Shown here piece by piece: positions 38,569 through 47,457 of a stretch of DNA of 64,000 nucleotides. The notes beneath the pieces are model-generated. The model ran no database searches, was not told where the DNA came from, and saw only the letters and a program-made list of their open reading frames with translations. Where the stretch lies: assembly GCA_016711485.1 (NCBI GenBank), contig JADJSX010000024.1, positions 483,835-547,834 on the forward strand. The letters are read 5' to 3'. Each line of letters begins with the position of its first letter. The stretch's first letter is position 1. The DNA is from Leptospiraceae bacterium (GTDB lineage Bacteria; Spirochaetota; Leptospiria; Leptospirales; Leptospiraceae). A program made the position numbers and the translations under genes.

Positions 38569-39203
38569 ACAATCTCCAATTGGTATTTAATAAAGTGAGT
38601 AAAATAAAGGCGAGTAACAAATTCAGCAACCTTAGAGCCGGATAAATACAGCTCTACTTTGTCCACAATCGTAGGTAAATCGTCATACTCCACAGAGGTT
38701 TCAGTCAGCCAAAATTCTCTCTCTATAAGGTCATTTGTAGACAGTAAATTCCCATTTTTGTAGAGACGAATTTCATCACAATTAGGAACGTTAATATCTA
38801 CTTCTAGGTAGGCACTAACGCCTATCGGTTTGATACTTTCGATGAGTTTATTGATTGCAAAATAATCAAAATCCATCAAACCAAGAGCATAAATTTTGAC
38901 CGACGCAGGTCTAAGACTTGGCTCCATAGGCTCCGTGCCGGACATATAATAATGACCGTTCATCAGAAACTCATTATCTTCTAAAGGGTCAAATCGAAAT
39001 AAGCCGTTAAGCTTACTTTGACCGTCTAGTTTAAGAGCGGGTAATCCTTTGTATAACTCCACAATTCCAATATTCAAGTAGCGGGAAATCTGGCTATACA
39101 TAGCCCAAAGTGAATTGATTTCTTTGACGATAGACGAACGAAACAAAACCGATTTATACTCCGCATCACTCTGACCAAGTTCTCGTTGTTTACCCAAAAT
39201 CAT
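38565..39203 (-). CDS. Phage tail/baseplate-associated protein, probably 5'-truncated
   Basis: 212 aa. The N-terminal GQSDAEYKSVLFRSSIVKEI resembles the LSDxxYR region of DUF2612-type baseplate proteins, where ~60 residues normally precede it. The frame opens only 14 bases from repeat copy 3, so the 5' end has probably been replaced. 4-base overlap with the tail-fibre gene supports a phage or tailocin origin. Confidence 0.6.
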   Translation of the reverse strand: MILGKQRELGQSDAEYKSVLFRSSIVKEINSLWAMYSQISRYLNIGIVELYKGLPALKLDGQSKLNGLFRFDPLEDNEFLMNGHYYMSGTEPMEPSLRPASVKIYALGLMDFDYFAINKLIESIKPIGVSAYLEVDINVPNCDEIRLYKNGNLLSTNDLIEREFWLTETSVEYDDLPTIVDKVELYLSGSKVAEFVTRLYFTHFIKYQLEIV

Positions 39204-39216
39204 TCCGATTTTGTAA

Positions 39217-39344
39217 ATTTTACCCCGTTTCGTTCAAAACATCATATTATGAGAGAAAGACAATCCTTTTTGCTTTAAGCTTTTAATTCGTGGGACAGAA
39301 GGAAAAAGAATTATGGGAGAAGTTGGATGCAAATTACTAGAAAG
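39217..39344 (+). repeat. 128-bp repeat, copy 3
   Basis: Same subtype as copies 1 and 2. Directly followed by four more copies of another subtype. Confidence 0.95.
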
Positions 39345-39347
39345 AAA

Positions 39348-39855
39348 ATTTTACCCAGTTTAGTTCAAAACATCTCTTTATGAATAGGGAGCTATCCGTT
39401 TTTACTTTAAGCTTTTAATTTTTGAGATAGAATGAGATCTAATTATGGAAGAAGTTGGATGCAAATTTTACCCAGTTTAGTTCAAAACATCTCTTTATGA
39501 ATAGGGAGCTATCCGTTTTTACTTTAAGCTTTTAATTTTTGAGATAGAATGAGATCTAATTATGGAAGAAGTTGGATGCAAATTACTAGAAAGAAATTTT
39601 ACCCAGTTTAGTTCAAAACATCTCTTTATGAATAGGGAGCTATCCGTTTTTACTTTAAGCTTTTAATTTTTGAGATAGAATGAGATCTAATTATGGAAGA
39701 AGTTGGATGCAAATTACTAGAAAGAAATTTTACCCAGTTTAGTTCAAAACATCTCTTTATGAATAGGGAGCTATCCGTTTTTACTTTAAGCTTTTAATTT
39801 TTGAGATAGAATGAGATCTAATTATGGAAGAAGTTGGATGCAAATTACTAGAAAG
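39348..39855 (+). repeat. 128-bp repeat, copies 4-7 in tandem
   Basis: Four head-to-tail units at 39348-39464, 39465-39593, 39596-39724 and 39727-39855, of a subtype with TTTTACCCAGTTTAGTTC and GAATAGGGAGCTATCC. Periods are 117, 131 and 131. The first lacks its last ~14 bases, a deletion between AAATT words. No gene lies between them: like empty cassettes. Each has a frame starting MEEVGCKLLER. Confidence 0.95.
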
Positions 39856-39901
39856 ATGACTTGTCTAAATTGGAATACTGGATTCTATGATCAAAACTAT
39901 C

Positions 39902-39930
39902 TTGACAATTGATAGCATATACGCTATCAT
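39902..39930 (+). promoter_or_regulatory. Promoter with embedded operator for the PIN/RHH module
   Basis: TTGACA (39902-39907), 17-base spacer, TATCAT (39925-39930). Inside it a dyad GATAGC-ATATAC-GCTATC (39911-39928) covers the spacer and -10, the expected place for autorepression by the antitoxin. Transcription would start about at the GTG codon 39938, so the mRNA may be leaderless. Confidence 0.65.
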
Positions 39931-39937
39931 GTATCTT

Positions 39938-40375
39938 GTGCGGGTTAGTATAGATACAAATGTTATTTATCAGGCATTGAGAGATACCAGCGGTGCTTCT
40001 AATTTTATAGTAAGACTCGTTCGCCAGAGAAAACTTGAATTAGCCCTTTCTATTCCCGTTTTCTCTGAATACTCGGATGTGCTATTACGTGAAAAGTCTT
40101 TGCAGGATTTAGAGCTAACTAAAAAAGATATAAAAGACTTTTTGGATTATATAATTAGCGTTGCTTCCCCATTTTCCATTAGCTTTCGTTTACGTCCAAA
40201 TTTATCGGATGAAGCAGATAATATATTTGTGGAATTAGCATTTACAAGCAACAGTAAATTTTTAATTACCTCGAATATCAGAGATTATACGATCGGTAAT
40301 AATCTGATTTTTGATTCTTTTAAAACAATAACCCCAACAGATTTTGTTAGGATGTGGAGAAAATTTTATGTCTAA
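39938..40375 (+). CDS. PIN-domain putative toxin
   Basis: About 145 aa. I choose GTG 39938 (MRVSIDTNVIYQAL) because the -10 box overlaps the upstream ATG 39929. PIN acidic residues: Asp in IDTNV, Glu in FSEYSDVLL, Asp in DEADNIFVELA and the C-terminal ITSNIRDY. COG1569-type PIN nuclease, predicted RNase toxin. Its end overlaps the antitoxin start by 8 bases. Confidence 0.82.
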   Translation: MRVSIDTNVIYQALRDTSGASNFIVRLVRQRKLELALSIPVFSEYSDVLLREKSLQDLELTKKDIKDFLDYIISVASPFSISFRLRPNLSDEADNIFVELAFTSNSKFLITSNIRDYTIGNNLIFDSFKTITPTDFVRMWRKFYV

Positions 40376-40628
40376 GAAAAATGTTTTAACAATAAGAATT
40401 CCAGAAGATTTAAAAGATAGATTAGAAAGAACAGCATCGTCTCAAGGAGTTTCTCTAAATCAGTTTGCTTTGTATGCATTTACAAGAGGATTAAACGATG
40501 TTGAAACAGCAAATTTTTTTAAATCGAAAATAGCTGGAAAGAGCAAAGAATCATTAGAAAAAAAGTTTGATAAAGTGATGAAGAAAATTAAATCCAAAAA
40601 AACGTTACCCGCCTGGGATAGACTTTAA
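40368..40628 (+). CDS. Ribbon-helix-helix antitoxin
   Basis: 86 aa from ATG 40368 (MSKKNVLTIRIPEDLKDRL). The N-terminal ~45 residues form a RHH/HicB-like DNA-binding fold (QGVSLNQFALYAFTRGL). The Lys-rich C-terminus would bind the toxin. Downstream of the toxin, reversed from the commonest order. Confidence 0.8.
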   Translation: MSKKNVLTIRIPEDLKDRLERTASSQGVSLNQFALYAFTRGLNDVETANFFKSKIAGKSKESLEKKFDKVMKKIKSKKTLPAWDRL

Positions 40629-40646
40629 TTTTGAAGAATTAGAATA

Positions 40647-41231
40647 ATGCATTCCATGACAACAATTACAAGAACTAAAACCCAACTCGTTCACCGATTT
40701 ATCGACCGTAACCGCTTAGACATAGGATTATTAGTGGCAGCTATATTTCAAGTGATAGCAATACACCTTTGGTACCAATATGAAGGTATTAATTTGTTTT
40801 ATCCGAAGGAATATGTTGACGAGATTATGTGCCCAGTCGAGGTAAAAATTGAAGAAGACATTATTTCGTTAGATGGCGATATAGAAATTGTTGATAGATT
40901 GAACGAAAACCTAACACTCCTTTATGCTCCTGATTACAATTTAATTGGAGCAACTGAGCCTATTGATTTAAGGCCCCGCATTAAACCCAAACTTACCAAA
41001 GAAGCAAAAGAGAATGAAGTCCAAGGAACTTTAACATTAGAAATTATCGTTGCGGATACTGGCGATGTGCTCCAAGTTAGATCGGTTGGAAGAAAAATCG
41101 GATTTGGAATTGAAGAAAGCGCGATAATGACTTACAAGGCGAAGAAATTTTATCCTTCATTTCAAAATAATAAACCAGTTACAGTCAAAAAGTTGGTATC
41201 TGTTCGATTTGAATTAGATGATACTATCTGA
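40647..41231 (+). CDS. TonB-like energy-transducer protein
   Basis: 194 aa. One N-terminal membrane helix (about 27-44, GLLVAAIFQVIAIHLWY), a periplasmic linker, then a TonB C-terminal domain (EVQGTLTLEIIVADTGDVLQ, EESAIMTYKAKKFYPSFQN, PVTVKKLVSVRFEL). No proline-rich spacer. Probably connects proton-motive force to an outer-membrane receptor that is not in the window. Confidence 0.78.
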   Translation: MHSMTTITRTKTQLVHRFIDRNRLDIGLLVAAIFQVIAIHLWYQYEGINLFYPKEYVDEIMCPVEVKIEEDIISLDGDIEIVDRLNENLTLLYAPDYNLIGATEPIDLRPRIKPKLTKEAKENEVQGTLTLEIIVADTGDVLQVRSVGRKIGFGIEESAIMTYKAKKFYPSFQNNKPVTVKKLVSVRFELDDTI

Positions 41232-41574
41232 GTCCATTTTTAAATTCTAATTTTTCCTCTGATACTTTTTTATACGTTTCTCGCATGAGTGTTTCGGGTA
41301 CCGGTGCATAAAGGACTTTTTTATTAAAATTAAATTCAACTAAAAAATTCTCTTCGGTATAATCATAATGATCCAAATAATGAACTTTATATTTTCCTTT
41401 AGTTATTAATTCTGCATTGAATAGAATCCCGTGTGTTTCGATATATTTTCTTCCATATTCAAACTTATTTGATAACGCATCTATTCCAAAATATACTCTT
41501 TCTTTCCACTCTTCACCAGCATCCCCGTTTATAAATTGTTTTGTTGAATAACAAGCGTAAGTGTCTTTATGCAC
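41224..41574 (-). CDS. Hypothetical protein
   Basis: 116 aa, aromatic and charged, no signal peptide. No family recognised. Its start lies 23 bases from repeat copy 8. Convergent with the TonB-like gene, ends overlapping by 8 bases. Confidence 0.5.
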   Translation of the reverse strand: MHKDTYACYSTKQFINGDAGEEWKERVYFGIDALSNKFEYGRKYIETHGILFNAELITKGKYKVHYLDHYDYTEENFLVEFNFNKKVLYAPVPETLMRETYKKVSEEKLEFKNGLR

Positions 41575-41596
41575 TATTAATTTTTTTAACGGACAA

Positions 41597-41836
41597 ATTT
41601 TACCCCGTTTCGTTCAAAACATCATATTATGAGAGAAAGACAATCCTATTTTGCTATACCCATTCTCAAAAGTAAATTCCAATTTAAATTTGAATACTCT
41701 CTTTTTGAGAATGGGGAATACCCCTTTATAGAAAAATAGTGGAACTCATTTGTGAAAAATGGTATTTAAGCTTTTAATTTTGTAGGATAGAAGGAGATAG
41801 AATTGTGAGAGAAGTTGGATGCAAATTACTAGAAAG
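41597..41836 (+). repeat. 128-bp repeat, copy 8, with 111-bp hairpin insert
   Basis: Left half matches copies 1-3, right half has TGTAGGATAGAAGGAGATAG-AATTGTG. The insert 41655-41765 starts TATACC and ends GGTAT, and contains the stem CCATTCTCAAAAG / CTTTTTGAGAATGG. The right half opens the frame MREVGCKLLERK, which runs in frame into the yfcH fragment. Confidence 0.95.
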
Positions 41837-42422
41837 AAAAGTATTCATACAAGGCTCTGCTATCGGATACTATGGAATGTATGAATCTTCTGACCCAATA
41901 TGCCGCGAAGATTCTAATGCGGGCGAGGATTTTTTAGCAAAACTTTGTGTCGACTGGGAAAATGCAGCATTACGCGCAGAGAAGTTAGGAATTCGTACTG
42001 TTTTGATCCGAACTGGTGTTGTACTTTCTCCTGAAAACGGCGCGCTTGCCCAAATGCTTACTCCTTTTAAATTGTTTGTAGGTGGACCGCTGGGTAATGG
42101 CAAACAGTTTTTAAGTTGGATTCATTTTACCGATATGGTTCGCGGGATTTTATTTCTAATGGAAAATTCGCATGCGAAAGGAGCTTTTAATTTTACTTCA
42201 CCTAAGCCTTGCTCCAACAAAGAATTTTCGAATATGCTAGGGACTGTTCTATCGCGTCCTTCGTTTATGGCAGTACCTAGCTTTGCAATTACTGCTTTGT
42301 ATGGCGAAGGCGCCGAAGTAATTCTGAAAGGTCAAAATGTTCTTCCTGCGCGTTTACTGGAATCAGGATATAAATTTCAATTTCCGGAATTGAAGCTGGC
42401 GCTGGAAAATTTATTAGCTTAG
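41805..42422 (+). pseudogene. YfcH-type (TIGR01777) epimerase, 5' replaced by repeat
   Basis: 205 codons from GTG 41805. The first 12 residues (MREVGCKLLERK) come from the repeat. The rest starts abruptly at VFIQGSAIGYYG, the mid-Rossmann serine/tyrosine region of TIGR01777 epimerases, and continues to the normal C-terminus (KGQNVLPARLLESGYKFQFP). About 95 N-terminal residues with the NAD-binding GxxGxxG are gone, so it cannot be an active enzyme. A GAAGGAG Shine-Dalgarno precedes the GTG, so the chimera may still be translated. Confidence 0.88.
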
Positions 42423-42606
42423 TATGTATGATGGTTTAAAAAATCGCTCCTTGAGCGGAGCGATGCGATGGATATGTCGAAATGCCATTGTTACTATCAG
42501 TCCTTACTTCGAATAAATTCTATATTTAGTAGTTCATTTTCCTCAAGAAATATTTCATTATTGACTAAATTTCTATACTATATAAAATAATGCAATGGAA
42601 ACCAAG

Positions 42607-42615
42607 CCCCCCCCC
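42607..42615 (+). repeat. Nine-C tract before a lipoprotein gene
   Basis: C9 between two ATGs (42590, 42595) and a signal-peptide-like frame. With 8 C the first ATG, and with 10 C the second ATG, reads through PRILVFAISILFLKC into the gene at 42696; with 9 neither does. Confidence 0.75.
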
Positions 42616-42695
42616 GAATTCTAGTCTTCGCGATATCCATACTATTTTTAAAGTGTCTGGGTATAGATAAAAATTCAAAAGCGATTCAACTGAAA

Positions 42696-43301
42696 ATGTC
42701 TATTAACAGAACTCAGTCGATACTCGATAAATTACAAGTAGCGATTCCAGTTGCTTTACTCAACTCAGACGGATCACCACTTCATCCTCCCATTGACCAC
42801 ACGCAAAATAGAAACATCTATGCGATTTCTACAAAAGACGGGGAAGATATTCTCAGTATGCAAGAATCTTCCAAACCTTTAAAAATTTTAGAAAAAGAAA
42901 ACTTAGAAAAAATTATAAAAGATTTTCCTAGAATGCTTTACGCACCCAAAAGAACAGATGCGGAAATAATCGAAGACGCCGAGGACTCAGATTTAGGAAT
43001 TCCACCCAAAGATAGATCGCTTTCGGAAGAAGAAAAAAAGAAAAGATTAGAAGATGAAATAATGGGGATGAAACAATTTCATTTATTTGCGCGGTCATCT
43101 ATTTACAAGGCTAATCCTACTGAATTAAGGAATATAAGAACCAATTTGACATTAGCCGTTGCTACGTATGCTTTAATAGAAGAATACCTAGAACAAAATC
43201 CTGAAATAGATCCAACTTATTTTAGAACAGCTATGGAACTAACGATTCAATCCAGAATGCTGGTCATCGATGCCATGACAGCAAGGGGGATACAGCAATG
43301 A
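42696..43301 (+). CDS. Putative lipoprotein body, signal peptide out of frame
   Basis: 201 aa from ATG 42696, but the same frame is open upstream to 42591 and encodes RILVFAISILFLKCLGIDK, a good lipoprotein signal, without any standard start codon. The starts upstream are separated from it by the C9 tract. The body is charged and helical (LSEEEKKKRLEDEIM). Family unknown. Translationally coupled (ATGA) to the next lipoprotein gene at 43298, followed by an SGNH-type gene. Confidence 0.65.
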   Translation: MSINRTQSILDKLQVAIPVALLNSDGSPLHPPIDHTQNRNIYAISTKDGEDILSMQESSKPLKILEKENLEKIIKDFPRMLYAPKRTDAEIIEDAEDSDLGIPPKDRSLSEEEKKKRLEDEIMGMKQFHLFARSSIYKANPTELRNIRTNLTLAVATYALIEEYLEQNPEIDPTYFRTAMELTIQSRMLVIDAMTARGIQQ

Positions 43302-43822
43302 AATACATTATTGTAATATTACTCATCGTTACTTCTGCCTGTAAAAATACAGAACAAGAAAAGCAATCAAAGTATGAAAAAAGTCAGAATACATATTTTA
43401 GTGTTTTATGGTTGCTCATTGCTCGTGATAAAAATGAAGACCCTGATTGTGGCGGCGATGCTTTGGGAACTTTATTTGGATTAAATAATAATAGAACTAG
43501 GAATGATAAACTAGAAGAAAATCAAGATTTGACAAGTGATGAATTTAATGTGTATTACCAGAGTTCCAATAAAACATTTATTACGGTTACATTAACCCAA
43601 GTCACTACTAATAAAGTAGGTGCCGATTGTTCGCAACCTGGAAGTATAGTATTTTCTTATTGCAACGGAGTATATCGAGCTCTTTCTTATCGGGACGATA
43701 GATTTCAACTCAACCAAGCATACCAATTTGAAGCATTAAAAAATATAAAAAATTTTGTTTCAATTGGGAGTAATACTACTGATTGTAGCGTGCAATTTAA
43801 CCTAAAAAGTGAGGTGCAATGA
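43298..43822 (+). CDS. Lipoprotein
   Basis: 174 aa. Signal MKYIIVILLIVTSAC with lipobox Cys at residue 15. Mature part has five further cysteines and the phrase YFSVLWLLIARDKNEDPDC. No family recognised. Overlaps both neighbours by 4 bases (ATGA), so middle gene of a coupled operon. Confidence 0.7.
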   Translation: MKYIIVILLIVTSACKNTEQEKQSKYEKSQNTYFSVLWLLIARDKNEDPDCGGDALGTLFGLNNNRTRNDKLEENQDLTSDEFNVYYQSSNKTFITVTLTQVTTNKVGADCSQPGSIVFSYCNGVYRALSYRDDRFQLNQAYQFEALKNIKNFVSIGSNTTDCSVQFNLKSEVQ

Positions 43823-44414
43823 TGAAACATAAAATAAATTCTGTAATTATTATTCTAGTTATAATTGGAAGTAATTTATATTCCGATTCGTATCAAAAAC
43901 ATTTAGATACCAATATTTTTCAAAATTCTGGAAAGGTATGCTCCACTGAAGGCTTCTCTGATACCAACACTGCCTTTACTTTTTTTGGAGACAGTCGGGT
44001 TGATTTGGTAAGCGTACCCTTGTATGGAGCTTCCTCATTAGATTTTTATTTGGGAACGGGAGGTCAATGGAACACTCAAAACTTTGCTGTGAGTGCTACT
44101 ACTTCGGTTGACTTGTTAGCTCAAACTAATATATGCTTTGCAAGAGAGGCTGATCCAACTTTACCAAAGTATCCCAATTTTAAGATTGCCTACAATGTAG
44201 CCTTTGAACAAGGCGGAAATGATTTTATTAAGGCAACAGTACTTTTAATTATCAATCCATTTTTTTATATATCCTTAGTCCCACAAGTGCGGGCTGATAT
44301 GATGTCTGTAATCTACACTTTACAAATGAGAGAACGAAATGTTTTGCTCATCGGAAATTACCCTGCTGTAGCTTGGTGTCTTAGTTCAGCGAAAAACGGA
44401 TTTTTCAATACTCA
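43819..44414 (+). pseudogene. SGNH-hydrolase-like exported protein, 5' part (cut by IS3)
   Basis: About 198 codons. Signal peptide MMKHKINSVIIILVIIGSNLYS, then a block I-like FFGDSRVDLVSV with the GDS serine. The reading frame is cut by the IS3 element at 44415. The 3' part resumes after 45775. Second-gene analogue of the SGNH protein at 51130. Confidence 0.7.
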
Positions 44415-44422
44415 AAAATAAG

Positions 44423-45339
44423 CTAAGCCGCTACAGGGCTGTTAACCTCAAAAACTGTTTTCGCATTGATTGAGTATTCTTTTCGTTTCTGTTTTCCTTC
44501 AAGCAATTTTCGCTTTCGTTCTGATAAAATAGAATCTCTTCGACCTTCGATGACGTCCATTGGAGCAACATAATCTATGGACGAATGAAGTCGTTCATAG
44601 TTGTAAAAATGAATCCATTCGCCAATTTCTTTCTTTATTTGCTCCAAAGTGAATTTAGGCATATCACGAATAGCCTCTGACTTAATAGTTCCATGAAAGC
44701 GTTCTAGCTTTCCATTTGATTGCGGGTGATTCACAGAAGTTCGAACATTCTTCATAGAAAATTCTTTCAGAGTAGCTTTAAACTCGGATGTCAAGAATTG
44801 TGAGCCATTATCAGTAATCAATCGCGGATTATTAGGATTATTCGCATTTAACCATTTATCACAGGCTCTCCATAAAACGATCTGAGCATCGAAAGACTCC
44901 ATTCTTGTTCGAATATCCCAAGAAAGAATTGCCCTAGAAAATCCATCAAGAACAGAAATCAAAAATACGAATGTCCTCGAAAATTCACATACGAAATATC
45001 TGTATGCCAATGTTCATGCACTCGCTTTGGTTGATCAAAGCCTTCTTTCTTAGGCTCTCCTGCAGGTCTAGTCCACTTATTGTTCAATCCAGCATTGACT
45101 AAAATTCGATATACACTAGATGGAGATAGGGCTACAATATTCTTATCCAACATCATCCAGGCTAATCGAACGTAACCAACACACATATTTTCCTTCTTGA
45201 ATTCTACAACAGCTTTCTGCTCATCCGGCGTTGACCAATGACCTTTAGGAATATTAGATTTCCCTTTCTGAACTTTATTTTTCTTCCATTCAGAAAGTTT
45301 TTGTGTTTGAAGTCCTAATAATTCAGAGAGCTTTTTCAT
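44423..45339 (-). pseudogene. IS3 orfB transposase, frameshifted
   Basis: DDE integrase-type transposase split in two frames: 45339-44959 ends HTDISYVNFRGHSYF, and the other frame resumes TFVFLISVLDGFSRAI to the stop at 44423. A single missing base near 44980 explains the break. DDE residues: HTDIS, ITDNGSQF, and GKLERFHGTIKSE. Probably inactive without the base. Confidence 0.88.
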
Positions 45340-45412
45340 GGGGAGACCTGTTTGCTTCTTTAATCTCTCAAGCGTATCAAGTATTTCCTGTCTTAATTCA
45401 GGCTTACAGTGA

Positions 45413-45736
45413 TTACCCTTCAGATGTCCCCAAGTTCTTTTTTAAGTCAAGTATTTCACCTGTCAGCTCAGCGATAATCTGGTTCTTACGCTCAATTTCT
45501 TCTTTATGCTTGGACAACAAACGGTCGGTCGCCCGCATCTCTTTCTTGTTCGTTCCAGCTAATGCTTCTCGCCCCGCTTCCAATACCTGTTTTAACCATA
45601 TACTAAACATAGTAGGATGAATATTCTTCTCATCACAAGTGTCAACTAACTTTACTTTATGCAGATGTTCTCTGATTATTCCTATCTTTTCATCCGCACT
45701 CCAAAATCTTCTCGTTTTTTCTTTTGCCTTTTCCAT
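45413..45736 (-). CDS. IS3 orfA (helix-turn-helix, leucine zipper)
   Basis: 107 aa. Transposase OrfA: HTH (RRFWSADEKIGIIREHLH, HPTMFSIWLKQV) followed by a heptad coiled coil (LLSKHKEEIERKNQIIAELTG in parts). OrfB normally follows by -1 frameshifting; the orfB frame here starts further downstream. Confidence 0.85.
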   Translation of the reverse strand: MEKAKEKTRRFWSADEKIGIIREHLHKVKLVDTCDEKNIHPTMFSIWLKQVLEAGREALAGTNKKEMRATDRLLSKHKEEIERKNQIIAELTGEILDLKKNLGTSEG

Positions 45737-45775
45737 CGCTATTCTCCTTTTATCCTCTGGAGCTTAGCTTATTTT

Positions 45776-46855
45776 GCATATCCTAAAATTCCGCTTTCAT
45801 CTGAACTGGGACATTGGTAGGTCAGCCAAGGCGACCCAAAGTTTTATACAAAGTGGGATAATATATTTAATCCAAAAGTATTACATGCTTATCAAAATTA
45901 TAATCCAAGTGACCCAAATGGAAATATAGAATTAATCAAAAAAGTTATGATCAATTCTTTAGTCGGCGGATTTTTCTTTGGTTCTACCTTGGGACTTTTG
46001 GGCTCTGTGCTTCCGGAATTTTCTGAGGATTATGTATCCAGTGATTTGAATAGTGCTTACCAGGATGCGCTTCATTTTTTTAGAGGTGCTGATTTCGGTG
46101 GCAAAGATACAAAAGATTTTTCGCGAATGGCAGTTGGAAGTTATGAATGGTGGATGTATGTTTCTTGGAAGGCAATACTTACCCCCGCATCTGTCGGATT
46201 AGTTTTTTTAGAAAACGAACTTAGAATGGTTCATAGCAATCCGAGTATTTCTGGGATACAGCCATTTCAATATGTATCCACAGCGGAATATTTTCTTTAT
46301 CCCAAAGCCATGTTCGAACCTTGGGTAGTCAATCCAGACCTAATGACAGATTTAGCTCATAAGAATCATTTAGATTATGCTATTTGGGGTGCGTTAGTCG
46401 GAAACAAGATTCGAGAATTAGGTTGGGCACAGACAAAAGCTGTGGATAACAGCGTTAGTTCGAATAAAGTAGATTATCATTTATTACAAACATTGCAACG
46501 CTTGAAGGAAAGATATTTAGCAAGAGTAGCTGCAATACGGGCAGAATTAAATTCTAATACTCGTAATGGATCGCAAAGACTGGAAGTTGCGACAAATCAT
46601 CTATTAACCGTAGAAGAAAAAATTGCAGAAGAAGAGAGAAGAATTCAAGCAGAATTAGATGAATACAACAGACAACAGGAATTAGCCAGACAACGAGCGG
46701 AAGCAGAAAGGGCTGCATGGCGGGCAAGACAAGCCGAAAATGCACGACTAGAAAGAGAAAGAGCTGCAGTCGAAGAAGCAGATCGAATCAGACGAGAACA
46801 AGAAGCTTTGGTTATTGCTAGTGTTGCTTGTTTTGCTTTTGGATATTGTCAGTAG
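45776..46855 (+). pseudogene. SGNH-like exported protein, 3' part
   Basis: Resumes after the IS as YPKIPLSSELGHW, has an extra TAG in frame near 45820, then reads VSQGDPKFYTKWDNIFNP and on from Met 45947 for 302 residues. Contains a hydrophobic segment (LVGGFFFGSTLGLLGSV), then a long Ala/Glu/Arg coiled coil, and ends ASVACFAFGYCQ, the same kind of tail as the SGNH protein at 51130. Two lesions (IS plus nonsense) make it a pseudogene. Confidence 0.7.
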
Positions 46856-46922
46856 TGAATGTTGAAAAATGAGCCATGTTTGAAAATCTGCTTTAATTGA
46901 CTTTCAAGTTTGGTTCGTAAAA

Positions 46923-47159
46923 ATTTCCCCCGTTTCGTTCAAAACATCTCATTATGAGAGAAAGACAATCCTTTTTGCTATACCCATTCTCAAAAGTAAA
47001 TTCCAATTTAAATTTGAATACTCTCTTTTTGAGAATGGGGAATACCCCTTTATAGAAAAATAGTGGAACTCATTTGTGAAAAATGGTATTTAAGCTTTTA
47101 ATTCGTGGGACAGAAGGAAAAAGAATTATGGGAGAAGTTGGATGCAAATTCCTAGAAAG
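46923..47159 (+). repeat. 128-bp repeat, copy 9, with 111-bp hairpin insert
   Basis: Left half begins ATTTCCCCCG. Insert at 46979-47089 is identical to that of copy 8, but the right half is of the copy 1 type (GGGACAGAAGG), so this copy is a mosaic. Confidence 0.95.
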
Positions 47160-47378
47160 AAAATTTTATTTCGGGATTATTCGGTATTACTAAAAAAAAT
47201 TTTATTCCATAAATTCGAAAATGCTAATTCTCATATCACTTCTTTTGAAATTGATATGGAATCGAACATACAAGAATCTAAATTTCAAAAGCTTATGGGT
47301 AAATTGGGATTAGTTGCTATGGATGAATTGTATTTGGAGTTGGAGAATTTAAAAGATTACCACCTGTCAAGACTATGA
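47142..47378 (+). pseudogene. Short ORF starting inside repeat copy 9, gene fragment
   Basis: 78 codons; the first six come from the repeat. The remainder (SFEIDMESNIQESKFQK, ending LENLKDYHLSRL) looks like the C-terminal part of a soluble protein whose 5' end was lost at the repeat. Family not recognised. Confidence 0.4.
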
Positions 47379-47457
47379 ACACCGATGGGGAGTGATAAAT
47401 GAATGCTGGAAGAATTTTATTTTTAATTCGGAAAGGATTTCTCGGCAGAAAGGCAAT

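Larger units (their letters stand above)
44415..45775 (-). mobile_element. IS3-family insertion sequence
   Basis: About 1.36 kb. Ends match as inverted repeats: AAAATAAGCTAAGC at 44415-44428 and its complement at 45762-45775. Carries orfA and a frameshifted orfB on the minus strand. Inserted within the SGNH-like gene. Confidence 0.88.

Noticed and set aside
39217..39855. Possible CRISPR array in the tandem repeats
   Set aside because: Units are ~128 bases and abut directly with no unique spacers of constant length; no cas genes nearby.
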